Of a DNA stretch of 64,000 nt, positions 20,364 to 31,718 are shown piece by piece; the first letter of the stretch is position 1; each line of letters begins with the position of its first letter. The stretch spans positions 16,738,520 through 16,802,519 of the forward strand of contig OX393568.1 of the NCBI GenBank assembly GCA_947652115.1, in the 5' to 3' direction. Under the pieces are notes generated by a model. That model was given only the letters and a program-made list of their open reading frames with translations. It was not told the origin of the DNA and did not search any database. A program made the translations under genes and the position numbers. The stretch is from Blastomussa wellsi (taxonomy: Eukaryota > Cnidaria > Anthozoa > Scleractinia > Plerogyridae).

Positions 20364-22146
20364 GGCACGATTTTGCTTTGATGCTCGGGTGGCCAGCTCC
20401 AGAACCAGGAAGAGGAGGAGGAGTGATGCTGGTGGCAAAACTGCTGCTTGTTTGATCTGGCGGTGAGGGCCTTTTCTTGATGTCTCTCTTGTTGTTATCT
20501 CTACGCCTCTCCTGACTGCTACTTAAAGCTTGCACACCGAACACAGGGTCGTTCGCTGATTCAGCTGCAGAGGTCACAAACTCAGCAAGATCTTTAAAGC
20601 TCGCTATTGTTCCCTTCTCTTTTAATTTAACGGCGCGATCACGCCATCTTGCTTGTAGATGAGTGGGAAGCTTTTTAGCAATGGTCTGCATATTTGTGGG
20701 ATGGTTTAACTGATTCATATGGGACACGCTCATCATAGCACTTTTACACTTGATTAAGAAAAGCGAGAGACGTTTCAGTGCTGGTGCATCATCTGGCTGA
20801 ATTGGAGACCATTTAAGAGCTTTGTTCACATATGCCATTGAGACCTTAAAGGGATCCCCATATTCTTTCTCGAGTAGCCTTCTAGCTTCCTCATATCCTT
20901 CAGAAGGGTCCATGTGCAGGCAGCCTCCAATAAGTTCTCGCGGTTCCCCTTCAAGATGTTGTTCCAAGTAGTACAAGCAATCCACTGCGTTGTATGTTCT
21001 AGATTCTATCCGTGCTCTGAATGCCATAATGAATGTTCCATATTTGATAGGGTCTCCTTTAAACTTGTGCACCTCAGGTTGAGGCAGAGTCATTGCCGCA
21101 GCCAACTGCTGATGAGTTGCAATCATTTGCTCATTTTGTTGTCGCTGCATGGCCATCACTTCCTCGAACGACTTTTCCTGAGAGTCCGGTTGATAAGGGA
21201 TGTCGGAGGGTGCAATGATTCTTTGTGAGCCATCAGTGGTATTTCTGTTAGCCTGAGGCGAGATCTTGCTTACCTGGCCATCTGAATGGAACTCTGGTGC
21301 GACAGGGTTGAGCTGAGTGGCAGGTGTTGAAGCCATGAACTCAGGCTGACTTTGTTTAGAGTTGGGAACAATCTCATTCTTGTCTTCTATGTTGCCGTGG
21401 TCTTCCTCTAAACTGGCATACACCCTTTCTCGTGCTTTGGCTTTCGCTATTTCGGTTTCTAATTTCAGGGCTTCATCTGCAGCTCGTAGTGCTTGCTTGC
21501 GTTCTAGCATTTCTCTTTCGGCTTGCAATTCAGCTAGTCTAAGCTTCTCTTTTGCACGGGCAGATGAAGTGGAGCTGGCCGAAGACTTCTTTGAATGTGT
21601 ACTAGCATGGGAAGATTTACGTGAACTTGACTTTGCCTCTGAAAGTAGATCAAATTCTTCTGCTAAGCGACGTTCTGCCACACTGATCCATTCCATGACC
21701 TGTTTCCTAAATTCCAATAGTGACTTCTCCTTACTCTCATAACGATTAAGCTCCTTGTCTTGATCCTCTTCAGAAATCAACTCACGATAGTGAAGGTCAA
21801 ATGCTTCTTGATACTCCCTGAATGCTGTGTTCAAATCATTTATCCCTGATTTAACCAAGTGGAGATTGTTCTCCTCTTCCATTAAGCTTGTAAGAGCATT
21901 CCTTTGTTTTGAAACAGCAGCTAATTTGGCGGTTTGACCATTTTTCAGTCGCCTTAATTTCTCTTCTCGACCCTTTTCAGTTAGTTTCCGTTCGCGAGTT
22001 TCGTAGTCGTCTTCGTCTGACGCGTTTCCCGATCCAGTACCTTCGGCGGCCGATCCTTGGCTCATGGCGGACTGGGCACTATTTAATCCTTCGGGTATTT
22101 CCTTCAAACACAGTTGCATCCAAATAAACGATAAGTGGCGAACCAT
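20364..22146 (-). CDS. gag: BEL/Pao Gag, C-terminus cut by PLE, right copy
   Basis: Same as the left copy, with alternative starts at 22146 and 22065. The foreign tail differs by one residue because of the A-tract difference. Confidence 0.88.
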
Positions 22147-22225
22147 TCGCCCGAACTTTACGAATAAACGTAGAATAAGCTTCACAAATCCAGTAGGCGA
22201 TGAAGGAGAAACTTTTCGAAACGAA

Positions 22226-22582
22226 TGTGGGGGCCTTGAAACGATTAAAACAACACAAACTTGAAGACGCGTACTTTGTAATTCGTTGCTTGCACGTTTA
22301 CAACCTTGAACGATCTTTGTACGGTTTCGAAAACTAAAACGAAAAGGAAATTACAACAATGAATGCGGGAAAGACTAAATAAACAAGAAAACAATCGAGA
22401 ACTTACGTTTGTGTCCTTGTAAAGTAGACGGCGACGGTAAATAGGCCTTAAACGAATCCCTATTGGCGAACTGCCGTGAAACGTTACCTTCGATCGATTA
22501 AGCACATGGTTTTTCATACCGCAACGCCTATCGGGAACGGGGGACTAGGGCTTGCGTGACATCACGCGTAACGGCAGCAACA
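22226..22582 (-). repeat. BEL/Pao LTR 3 (5' LTR of right copy)
   Basis: Same 357-bp LTR. Its right border, CAGCAACA, is followed at once by the ctcct duplication and unrelated sequence. Transcription of the array would start here, running to the left. Confidence 0.9.
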
Positions 22583-22871
22583 CTCCTCAATACTTTGTGG
22601 ACAATCTGGTTGAAGCCCAAATGGTATGATTCACCTGCTGGGGCCAGTCTTTTCCAGTTGCATTCCGTTGCTGTGTATGAGCAACTCAGCCAAAGCCAGA
22701 AGATGTAACAAACTGTTCTAGAATGAGGGCAGGTTCAATCAAACTGTACATCATGCAATGAAGTGTCTGCCACAGTCATGAGCTAGAATGGTTAATGCAT
22801 CATGTAACATTGTTTTTGACAAGCTCTCTCAATGCAACTTTTAGATGCAGCAAAGAATGGAATGAAAAATA
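22583..22871. other. Spacer between BEL array and piggyBac copy
   Basis: With 1337-1500 this forms the old 458-bp locus into which BEL inserted. I see no open frame or repeat structure in it. It separates two piggyBac elements in the same orientation. Confidence 0.5.
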
Positions 22872-22875
22872 TTAA

Positions 22876-25800
22876 CCCTTTGGTGACTGCCCTAAAAATG
22901 GCCATTTTTGACCTGTTGTTATTGACAAGGACTAGCTCTGGCTATATTCAACCAATTTTGCTATGCTGTATGTCGTTTCAAAGCTAATTGCATGGACTTC
23001 AAGAGTGTGGTGATTTTTCTTAATTGTCTATTTTAATAAATTAATTTATGCTAATTTATTCCACTAATTATGTCACACAGCACACATTTTTTGAAGTAAA
23101 TGGTCTATAACTTTTGCTGCTTACATAGGATTAAAAACTGTTGAAAGAAAAGTTTTTGCTCATCACATAATGAGTCTTTCCTGAAAATGTGAATGAATTT
23201 GAATGAAAAACAAACAAGTTATGCTTATTTCTTTCGGGTGCCTTCACAGACTATTATGCCTTTACTCTACATTTTGAGATATGGCCAATGCAAGTGCATG
23301 TCTTCCAAGGAAGTTAAACAAAAAATTAATATCACTTATAAAAAACAAATAACTTGAATATTATAACATCCAGTTAACAAAAATATACAGCTGCATGCAC
23401 CACAGCCGGACACGCAAACCCCTAAAAACCACTAGGTGGAAAACGGGGATTGTGTACCCCCAACCTGTGCTATGATGCTACCTTTGGGGTTTCAAGGTGC
23501 CTTAACTTAAAAAGAACAATCTTAAACAATTCCAAATGTCTACATAAAGTCATTTAGGGTGTGGGTAGTCCTTGCTGTGCCATATTTCAAAGCAGTTTTT
23601 ATCTGGTAGGCAGTGAAGATGAACATTACATTGTGGTGCTTTGCAGTATGTTTTGACTTTTTGCTCCTTTGTAGCTGCATAGCAAACTTTGCAGTTCTAC
23701 CCCTTTTCAGAAAAATTAAGCATATGGACAGTTTCAAACTCTCCAGGTTCCCTTTTTGGGGGCTTGAACACTGGGGGTGGTCCATACTCTTCCAGGCCTG
23801 CAAGCTGTCTCACAAGTTCCTCCCGAAACTCTGCAATGGCAAACTTTTGAGGTCGCTTGAGTGCTTCTTGTCAGGGTGTTCTGCACAATGAAGTTGAAAT
23901 GACTGTTGTCAATAGCTATGTCAATCATGTGGAAAAATAATGTTTTCTACCACCTCACACCTTCGAAGAGCACAGTTCTTTGCAATAATTTGATCAGAGC
24001 GATCAACTGCATTCATGTAGTTATTGTACTGATCAATTGCTTTAGGCTGTTTTACATTGATGTTTCTCCATGCATTACCTACTTTTTCTTTCCGAGAAAC
24101 CATAACAAAGTCATTTGCATTTGCAATTGAAGTCAGAACAGTGACTGGTCGGTTGTCCTTCCATTGTTGAGCAAGACAAACTCCATCTCCCACCTCATGC
24201 TGCCCCCGGTCTTTACGTCGTGTCCATTCTTGCCCTTTTTTCATTGACTCGGGAAAGCCCCTTCTGTTTTCAGTAGCTGTACCTGTAGCTGGGATCAAAA
24301 CTTGAAACAAGTCTTTTACAAGCGTTACAGAAGTATAAAAGTTATCAAAATATGAATGATATCCCTGGTTCATTAGAGGGGTGACAAGTTTCATGACATC
24401 ATATCCTAACCCATTTGCACTTATCTCATGTCCTGCGTGTCTCCCCATGTAGACATAAAAATCACAGGTGTAACCATTCAAACTATCTGCCAAAACCCAC
24501 AGCTTTATTCCCCATTTATTTGGGTTTTTTTTGTGTATTGCCGAATTCCAGACCGATGCTTTGCTTTGACCATCCTCTCATCAACAGCAACACGTTGAAA
24601 AGGTTGGTAGGGAGCCTTACATCTATCCTTGAAAAATTCCAAGAAGCTACTCACCTTTCTCAACTTGACTTCCTCATCTTCACAACCCATGGTACAAAGT
24701 CTTTGTGCTCCAATACCGATGAAATGAACTAACATTTACAAGGCCACAGTACAAAATGAGGACAATCAATTTTTTTTTATTTCCTCAGGAGAAGTTTCAA
24801 TCCAGGCACCATCTTTGTCACCATAGTAGGGTTTCTCCCCAATAACTCCCCATGCATAGCTATTTGTATGGGTGCAGATGGTTCTAACAAGCTCTGCTGT
24901 AAAGAAAAGCTTGAAAAAATCCACAGCCCTTGTCATTGCACCTCTTAGCACAGGCAAATTCAGATGTAATCCAGGCTGCCGTCTAGGGGTAAAAGGGGGT
25001 ATCTGATTTGGTGCATCTGGATCATCATAACTCCTCTCTCTGGGTGCAGGTGCAGCTGCACCTGGAGCAGGTGGTGGAATAGCACCCCTTCCCCTTCCCC
25101 TTCCCCTACCTCTACCTCTTGCTGGTCTTTGTTGGCATTGTCCCCAACTCTTCCTCCTCCTGTTGGCCTTGCTGGTTGCTCTGGAGGAGGATCAGCTGGG
25201 TCACTTACCTCACCTACAGGCTGTTCGTCCCCAGAAAGTGGAGCATCACTAAAAAGAAAAGAGGTATCAGCTGAATTTAGGAAAATGTTTTAACAAGGCA
25301 AAAATGGATCATTAACATAAAGTAAATTTAGATTATTATGTTGAGCTTGTTCTACAACAATTCATAGAAGAATACAAACACTTGCATTTCTGATGTTGTC
25401 ATGTTATCTGGTCAAAGGTCACGAAGAGGTACGATTTTTATGGATGATAAATAAATCTAATAAAGCTGCCTTTTTCAAAACCAAGTAATGTTTAGTCTTT
25501 AGTGTTCAATAAAATGGTTATTTGCATTCTACTGCCAGTGAGCTAAAAGACTGGAATGCATTGAATAACTCATGCAGAACATTCCCCGCTATTCATGCAA
25601 CATAATTTGGTCATAGTCGTGTTGCTGTAAATGAAACAAGTGAAAGATACATTTGTCGTAAATGAAACGTGTTTGCCAGAAAATGCACTCACAAATAATA
25701 CTTAAGGGCAGAAAATGTAATTTAGACCATAGCTGAGAGCAACAGAAAAGAAAATAACGACTAAATAACTGAGGAATCTGCTTTTAGTGTTTCTGCTCAC

Positions 25801-26408
25801 CGACACATGTTTGGTGTCTCACATTACACATTGCGCAAAAAAATCATCTGATGCAATGCTGGCCAAAAATGTGCTAATATGTGCGTAAAAAGGCCTAAAA
25901 ATCTTTCTTCTCCTGTATTTAGTATTTAACAAAAGTGCTACAATTTCATTTTTTACAAAGTGATACGCAAAAATTCGGACGAAACATTGACCACATTCCA
26001 ATGCACTCATATTTCGTCTTGTTGTTTACACAATCGCTTACCTCAACTCTCTCCTCTGAAGCACTCTTTCCTTCAAGTTCTTGGTTAAAATCAAACTCTT
26101 CTCCACTGGAAATTCCACCAGTCTCACTGTCAATGTCACTTTCAACGTCGCTGCCACCTCGGGCACAAGTATCGGCAACTTGTTCAGCCGTGAAACACGC
26201 GTGGATGCTTACTTGAAGACGCCATTTTGAAAATAGCCTTTGTTGTCACACAGCTTACGCTCGTGGTGAATTTTGACTAGCCAATAAGGTGCATGGATTG
26301 CAAAATCGGTTTAAAGTGATTGGCTACAGTCATAGACTATTTTTAGGGCAAAATTTTTTCGGTAACGCAAAAAACTGTTGTTACAGTAACAAAAACGTCA
26401 TCGATATT
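22876..26408 (-). mobile_element. piggyBac-type element, nearly full length, decayed
   Basis: The left end is TTAA (22872-22875) followed by CCCTTTGGTGACTGCCC, which matches the inverted end of the copy at 1318-1332 in 13 of 15 bases. An AAAAATGGCCATTTTT palindrome lies just inside. The right border is degraded. Homology to the other copy stops near 26408 and no terminal repeat or TTAA remains. The minus strand codes for a piggyBac transposase with several breaks. Confidence 0.8.
23533..26228 (-). pseudogene. piggyBac transposase, frameshifted
   Basis: Exon 1 (26042-26228) has lost four bases relative to the other copy, so its frame breaks. Exon 2 is near 25209-25249, with a GTAAGTG donor. 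The main exon runs from about 25200 to 23533. Motifs: FFKLFFTAELV (N-terminal piggyBac domain, about 24910), catalytic aspartates in VAVDERMV, YFDNFYTS and AVDRSDQ, and a C-terminal Cys/His zinc region (CKVCYAATKEQK, CLPDKNCFEIWH). Frameshifts lie near 24510 (A-run), near 24750, and near 23740-23800. The DDD triad survives, but no intact frame can make the protein. Confidence 0.85.
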
Positions 26409-27311
26409 TGCAGGGTTGAATCCCAATGAGATGCTTTTTTGTGACATTTTTGTCATCCTTTGGATGGGTGTCCTGCCTTCTCCAAAATGTCCACTTTGGT
26501 GTCAAGTTCTGTTGCTCAAGGTGACTTTAACTAGGACAATCCATTGTCATCCATTCCTCATTAAATATATGAACAGCTTGTCAATAAAGTTAACCTGCTG
26601 TAACAGGCTGTATATAAAATTCATGAAGACAAAGGGTTTCAGTCTGCATTTGGCTAATTTCTTTTATGTGATGCTTATCTTTGTTTCATGTTTTTCTTTT
26701 CAGTTTATCAACTGAATCCATTGTAATTTATTTAGCAAGCCCTGGCAGACATCTTAAAAAACAAAGCTTATGTACAATAATTTTATTGTATTTGTGTTAT
26801 TTTTATTTATTTTGTTGTACAAATTATGTTTTTTAGGGTCTGCCTGCCCAGCAAATATTTGGCTATTTATGGGCAGACCCTAATGTTAACATAACAACTG
26901 GAAAAGATTTTTATAGGAACCAAATCGAGTATGGTACTCGCTGGTGTGGAATGTTCGCAGATGTTTGAAGAATATGGATCAGCACTGTAAAAAGAACCCT
27001 GCATTGTGCTTGTAGCTGACCATACCACGTTTATCTCATCGCCCAGAATGCTATTGTCTTTTGCGACATGTACTTACAGCGCCGAGTTTTTAGACGCGCG
27101 GCATAATAATTTGCATATCCAGGACCAGTCCGCTGTGATTGGTCTACAGGGTTAGCTTTGGGAATAGCTGAGTCTCTCTAGAGATTTTAGCTGCTGTCAA
27201 TCAAACGACTGGACGTGCAAAGTAAATCCCAAGGTGCGATTAAGTTTTAACAATAGCCTTCTAATCAAAGGCGGGCCGCAGTCTTTAAAAAAAGTTTTAT
27301 CTACGAATTCG
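26409..27311. other. Intergenic, no gene seen
   Basis: AT-rich sequence with no convincing open frame. It contains one inverted repeat described separately. Around 27010-27180 the layout of a short TATTGTC motif, ACTTACAG and a GTGATTGGT box resembles 31007-31120, perhaps a related promoter-like segment. Confidence 0.4.
26834..26883. repeat. Short inverted repeat (MITE-end-like)
   Basis: TTAGGGTCTGCC on the left pairs with GGGCAGACCCTAA on the right, enclosing about 25 bases. It may be a minimal hairpin element or the end of a foldback element. Confidence 0.5.
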
Positions 27312-27511
27312 NNNNNNNNNNNNNNNNNNNNNNNNNNNNNNNNNNNNNNNNNNNNNNNNNNNNNNNNNNNNNNNNNNNNNNNNNNNNNNNNNNNNNNNNN
27401 NNNNNNNNNNNNNNNNNNNNNNNNNNNNNNNNNNNNNNNNNNNNNNNNNNNNNNNNNNNNNNNNNNNNNNNNNNNNNNNNNNNNNNNNNNNNNNNNNNNN
27501 NNNNNNNNNNN
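27312..27511. other. Assembly gap (200 N)
   Basis: Exactly 200 unknown bases, the usual placeholder for a scaffold gap of unknown size. Any frame across it is meaningless. Confidence 1.
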
Positions 27512-27886
27512 CCAGCTTTTTTTCTTTTCTGGTATCCATTTTATGCCACAACCATTTTTTATAATTGACAAGGTCACGTGACCCCCTCGTGCAAGAGCCT
27601 ATTGTTATTTATTTACATTAGTTACCATATATCATCCTTTAAGCCCTCCCTTTCATGTGTAATTTCAAGCATATCTGAGATGGTGGAATTGGATTTATGG
27701 CATAAAAGTTTGTTAAAATTGCTCAACACCAAAGGGGTGGGGGTAAGGATGGCTTTAATTTGTAATCATAACTTGTGCTTTCATGGAATTAACATCAATT
27801 GATGCCCACAGAATTGGAATAAACACAACTTTTTCTCTCACATCAGCCAACTTCTGTTAAAAGTCTGTTCCACATACAATCTTAAA

Positions 27887-28333
27887 AGTAAAAACCCGCA
27901 AGTAAGAACCACTATTTTAAGAACCTGTAAGGCTAAAATTGGCCTGTTATACTCCCTTTATGTAACAACCACTTTCGCCTAAAATTTGGAAACAGGTTCT
28001 TATTTTTTAAAATCAAATAAAAATGTTTACTTTCAGGGAAATAAGATATATTGACATTCAGGAACCTTAACACACTCTAGTTTAAATGTCTGCAATGTTG
28101 AAAATCATAAAATAATATTATTTTTTACAGTCACACACTGAGTCACATAGTCACAAATATAAGCTTAAGAAAAACAGGCTGAATACCACTAAACACTCTA
28201 TCAGCAACAATGTCAATTTTTCATCAGAAAATAACAACCTGTTAAGAAACTAAATGTTAAATACCCTTGATGTAAGAACCTGTTTAGGCTAACCTGGAAA
28301 AATGTAGGTTCTTACTCGCGGATTGTTACTGTA
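27887..28333. mobile_element. MITE-like element with imperfect terminal inverted repeats
   Basis: The left end contains CCCGCAAGTAAGAACC. The right end, reversed, reads TACAGTAACAATCCGCGAGTAAGAACC. The inner parts also pair loosely (AAGAACCTGTAAGGCTAA with its inverse near 28275). No coding capacity. It is a decayed foldback or MITE-type repeat. Confidence 0.6.
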
Positions 28334-28435
28334 CTTCTTCTTAGTGCATTTGAACACAAACGCCATTTCATTCACTGCACTCAGCACGTGTTGTTTTGAT
28401 AACTGTTTTGCGTAACGTAAAAAGCTTTCGCTTAC

Positions 28436-28502
28436 CTTGCCCACAATTTACACAGTAGTTGGCATCAGTCCCGCACGAGGTGCCACAACGCCGGCAAAAC
28501 AT
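28436..28502 (-). CDS. Orphan first exon, zinc-ribbon type
   Basis: ATG at 28502, 22 codons, then a GTAAGC donor after 28436. The exon encodes four cysteine pairs or part-pairs (MFCRRCGTSCG, then YCVNCGQ), a zinc-ribbon pattern seen at the N-terminus of many small eukaryotic proteins. The rest of the gene would lie to the left, where only a MITE and the N gap are seen, so it is a fragment, or the next exons are in the gap. Confidence 0.45.
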
Positions 28503-28650
28503 CGCTCTTCTTATGAGAAACAACAATTGTAAATAACGAAACAGTTAAATCATCTCAGCTCAGACCTGGAAACCCGCCATTTTCGAGTGACACTGGACTG
28601 CATTGACTGAGTAACCTCTACTTTGTGAAAGGGGTCATTTCCGCTTTGAC

Positions 28651-28998
28651 GTAGAACTTCCGCCGTGAAATTCACTTCCGCCGTGAGCTAAATTTGGTTT
28701 TGCCGTGAGGATTTTGGTTTTGCCGTGAAGTTATTCCGTTTCGCCGTAAGGGTATTTGTTTTTGCCGTGAGTTTAATATTTGATTTGGCAGCAAGCTATT
28801 TGATTTTGGGCATGGTTTTGGTTTTTGCGTCTAATTAAAAATTTGGTTGTGCCGTGAGATATTCGGTTATGCCGTGAGATCTTTGGTTGTGCCGTGAAAT
28901 CTTTGGTTGTGCCGTGAGATATTTGGTTGTGCCGTGAGATATTTGGTTGTGCCGTGATAGTTTTTAGTTGTGCAGTGAGATATTTGGTTGTGCCGTGA
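28651..28998. repeat. Minisatellite, about 20-bp unit
   Basis: About 14-16 copies of a unit near ATTTGGTTGTGCCGTGAGAT. They are most regular at 28841-28998 and degrade leftward to GCCGTGA-containing variants of 18-26 bp. The 79-codon frame inside is only a by-product of the repeat. Confidence 0.85.
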
Positions 28999-29017
28999 CA
29001 CCCATGGGCCACCGTAA

Positions 29018-29385
29018 GATACAGTCAATGGAAGGCGGATCTAATGCATGCAAAAGACAAACTTGTTTACAACAATCAGTTTTGGAGATCATTTCATTTT
29101 TGGTTTATGGGTCGATGTATATATTGTGATTGTTACCTGGACATGAAAAACAAAATAGACGCAGAAGGCAATTTGCGAATCGGAAAAAATATGGAAAAAA
29201 GGACAATGGACAGCAGTGTTTTGTGCAAATGACGATCCTCCCTACACAAAATATCACTTTCAACATAACAATTGTGCTTTGATTTCTCATTTACCGCACA
29301 GATAAAGAGTCACTGAGATGCATTACCGGAAGAATTGAAAAGATACATTCAGTGGCAGGCAGATCTCATGCACGTAAAAGAGAAA
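29018..29385. repeat. Imperfect direct repeat pair, about 47 bp, 320 bp apart
   Basis: AAGATACAGTCAATGGAAGG (29018) and AAGATACATTCAGTGGCAGG (29338) each continue with GATCTxATGCAxG and AAAAGA. They lie just upstream of the polymerase B fragment and might be remnants of element ends. No gene is seen between them. Confidence 0.45.
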
Positions 29386-29464
29386 AAGAAAATGTGGTCA
29401 AAAACATTGAACACTTTCAGTTATTGTCGACGTTGCAATTTTTTTTGGAAATGAGACACAGGCT

Positions 29465-30522
29465 TTGGAAAAATGGAGACGAGTGCGAGTGCGTGATTGG
29501 AGAAACAATGCATTGATTGCTCGCACCGTTTTGGAAGAATTAAGCAGACTGTTAAACTCCAACGAAAATTTCGGAATGGATGATACCTTCAACTCGAACA
29601 TTTCTCACATAAAAGCCACCGGGACGGGAAGCGGACGAAAAAAACTGGGAACGGAGCACATTGAAAAACTCTTAAACGACAAAAAGTCAGTGATCAAAAT
29701 CAAAAACACGGATGAACTGTGTTGTGCCAGAGCTTTGGTCACCATCAAAGCTTACCGCGATCTAGGCAGTAGACACAGCACTTACAAGAGTTTACACATG
29801 GGCAAATTCATACAAGAACGACAAGCCAAAGAATTACACGCCTTGGCCAAAGAACCCAAAGGACCCTGCGGCTTGACACAAATTCAACAATTTCAGACTT
29901 ACCTGAAAGAGTACCAGATCGTGGTGGTTTCTGTGGATCACGGTTACCAAATGATTTTCAAAGGGCCTGACCAACCCGAAGATAAACTCCTTGTCTTGAT
30001 CAAAGTGGGAAAACATTACCATGCGTGCAACTCACTGAAAGGATTCTTTGGCAAAGCCCATTTCGTGCGAAAAATCCTTCGAGCGTGACAAATGGAGAAA
30101 TCACAGTTGCAGAGGAAAACGATGTCATGCCTGTAACCAATTGAATTGCCCAGATTTCACCAAAGTCGACAAAGGTACCAAAGCCATGGTTCCTTGCAAC
30201 AATTGTGACCGCTCGTTCTTCGGAGACGCGTGTTTTGCTTTGCACAAGAAGCAACAAGAAGAAAGCGGGAAAAAAAGTGGAAAAAAACACCAAGAACAGT
30301 GTTTGCCACATGCATAAGAAATGTAAGAATTGTAGCAAGACACTGACCCGATACGAAATTGAAATGGGTAAACACGTGTGCGGCCACAGTGAATGTCCTT
30401 CCTGCAAACGATACTTGAACTTGTATCAACACACATGTTTCATTCAGAACCCAAACGAAATGGAAGAAAAAATAAAAAATAAAAAAATAAGACTCTCGGA
30501 AATGCGTTTTCCAGCATTCTGA
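29465..30522 (+). pseudogene. polB: Polinton/adintovirus-type DNA polymerase B, N-terminal fragment
   Basis: Three consecutive frames (29465-30088, then to 30317, then to 30522) together match the N-terminal part of protein-primed family B polymerases of Polintons. There is a helical lead region and then a cysteine/histidine-rich zinc array (CHACNQLNC, CNNCDRSFFG, CKNCSKTL, CPSCKRY). Frame changes fall near 30060 and near 30300. The coding match stops near 30480, and the segment expected next (first exonuclease motifs) is absent. It is on the plus strand, like the later structural genes. I infer a dead endogenous copy. Confidence 0.72.
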
Positions 30523-30818
30523 GGTGGAAATTTATTATTCTACATCCTCATTTTGCAAACACAAATTGTGAATAATTTGAGGAGGTTTTACCCACTAGCA
30601 CAAAGTGACTAAAAACAATATTGCAAAGTTCTGTTCACAGCCTCAGAGAATTTACTAAATTGACAAACATTGTTCTTTCATTAAAACACTACTGCAGCTG
30701 TTCGCAGACTCAGGGAATTCACTAAATCCATAACATGAATAATTATATTAAATCTAACTCATTGGCTTATATTGTTTACTTTGTTTACAAATAAACAGTG
30801 TTAGGGGAAACAACTAAA
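30523..30818. other. Intergenic, no gene seen
   Basis: AT-rich sequence after the polymerase fragment. No open frame or repeat structure stands out. Confidence 0.4.
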
Positions 30819-30989
30819 CTAAAAGTCATCGAAATCAGAGCCATAATCTGAATCATCACCGTCATCTGCAGGTAGCTCAAGTGCTTTGGAGGTTGCATCA
30901 ACTTCCTCTGCAATTGAAGGGTGACTTGGCGTGACACTGTCACCCTCCGTCTGTACACCAGCATCCTGCACAGTTACAAAGTTCTCCAT
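30819..30989 (-). CDS. Small acidic protein, 56 residues
   Basis: ATG at 30989, stop TAG at 30819-30821. The product begins MENFVTVQDAG and ends in an Asp-rich tail (DDGDDSDYGSDFDDF). It faces away from the chromodomain gene, whose start is 235 bp to the right, so the two may share a promoter. A GTGCAG at its fifth to eighth codons could instead be a splice acceptor, making this a last exon. Family unknown. Confidence 0.35.
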   Translation of the reverse strand: MENFVTVQDAGVQTEGDSVTPSHPSIAEEVDATSKALELPADDGDDSDYGSDFDDF

Positions 30990-31223
30990 AGCGGAGAATG
31001 GCTATTGTTCTCGGGACATTTACTTACAGTCGAAAAAAATCATAGGTCTGTCATGACGCTTGTAAATATTCATAGACGCACAGAAAGGGCTTCTGTGATT
31101 GGTTGCTATGAACGCGCGGCAATGCTCATTATTTTGATTGAGGCGGTAAACTAAACAATGAACTAAGCCAGCTATTGTCTTCTCTTTGTTTCAATAAACT
31201 GCGGCGCGCTATTGTTCTGAAAC

Positions 31224-31718
31224 ATGGAAAAACGTTCTCGTCCACCTCAGGGCTATAAAAAGAGCCTTGAAACTCCTGCGATCTCCCGAGCCGGCATTAT
31301 GTGTGACAATAGGCCTGACGTTCTTGGCGTCTATCAGGCTGAGCGTCTAGTTGCTAAGAAGCTCCAAAATGGGAAGCCACTGTTCATGGTTAAGTGGCAA
31401 GGATACTGCTCCAGCGAGAATACTTGGGAACCCAAGCCTCATCTACCTACAGAGCTGATTGAAGCCTTCGAGAGTCCGGACCCCGACCCAGTACGCGTGG
31501 AAGAAGCCCGCGAGAGAATTGCTCTCGTTTTCGAGAGAGGGATGAAGGTCCCATTACAACACGAGGAATCGATCGAGATTCGTCACGACGTAGTCCGTTT
31601 TCCTGTTCCCGAACGTGCCATCACACATCCAGTTGAAACCTACAGAAATCGCCGATCAAGATTTACAAGACGCCGGACTCGGTCAGTACGTCGAGCGGAC
31701 CATAAACGCCAACGGTAG
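31224..31718 (+). CDS. Chromodomain protein
   Basis: 164 residues. A chromodomain spans about 36-83: VYQAERLVAKK, FMVKWQGY and the TWEP motif, with aromatic cage candidates Tyr37, Trp58 and Trp68. It would bind methylated histone tails. The C-terminus is Arg-rich. A second frame (31615-31860) overlaps the end and reads as a more ordinary protein (DAGLGQYVERTI, then a basic end). A frameshift near 31640 may therefore have replaced the true C-terminus. A free chromodomain near Polinton pieces may be a detached integrase-type targeting domain, but it is longer and has its own ATG. Confidence 0.65.
   Translation: MEKRSRPPQGYKKSLETPAISRAGIMCDNRPDVLGVYQAERLVAKKLQNGKPLFMVKWQGYCSSENTWEPKPHLPTELIEAFESPDPDPVRVEEARERIALVFERGMKVPLQHEESIEIRHDVVRFPVPERAITHPVETYRNRRSRFTRRRTRSVRRADHKRQR

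Larger units (their letters stand above)
1506..22582 (-). mobile_element. Tandem BEL/Pao LTR retrotransposon array (three LTRs, two internal regions), each with nested Penelope-like element
   Basis: Three identical 357-bp LTRs start at 1506, 11866 and 22226, and the internal regions repeat with period 10,360 bp. Both copies have gag and pol of BEL/Pao type on the minus strand. Gag and pol are separated by the same Penelope-like insertion, so the nesting predates the duplication. I found only three substitutions between the copies: 4190/14550, 9474/19834 and 9987/20347 in an A-tract. The near identity means a very recent event or an assembly duplication. The flanking ctcct duplication borders the array, not the single copies. 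LTR-LTR recombination after insertion, or integration of a tandem cDNA, would both give this structure. Confidence 0.9.

Noticed and set aside
20278..20466. 62-codon frame starting in the PLE palindrome
   Set aside because: It is made of a Lys run from the A-tract plus antisense of gag.
27197..27581. Open frames running across the N gap
   Set aside because: They consist mainly of unknown residues and have no meaning.
28651..28998. Minisatellite considered as a CRISPR array
   Set aside because: There are no unique spacers between repeats, the unit is 20 bp with decay, and the genome is eukaryotic.
28773..29012. 79-codon frame on the minus strand
   Set aside because: It is a translation of the 20-bp minisatellite (HGTTK/TAQPK repeats).
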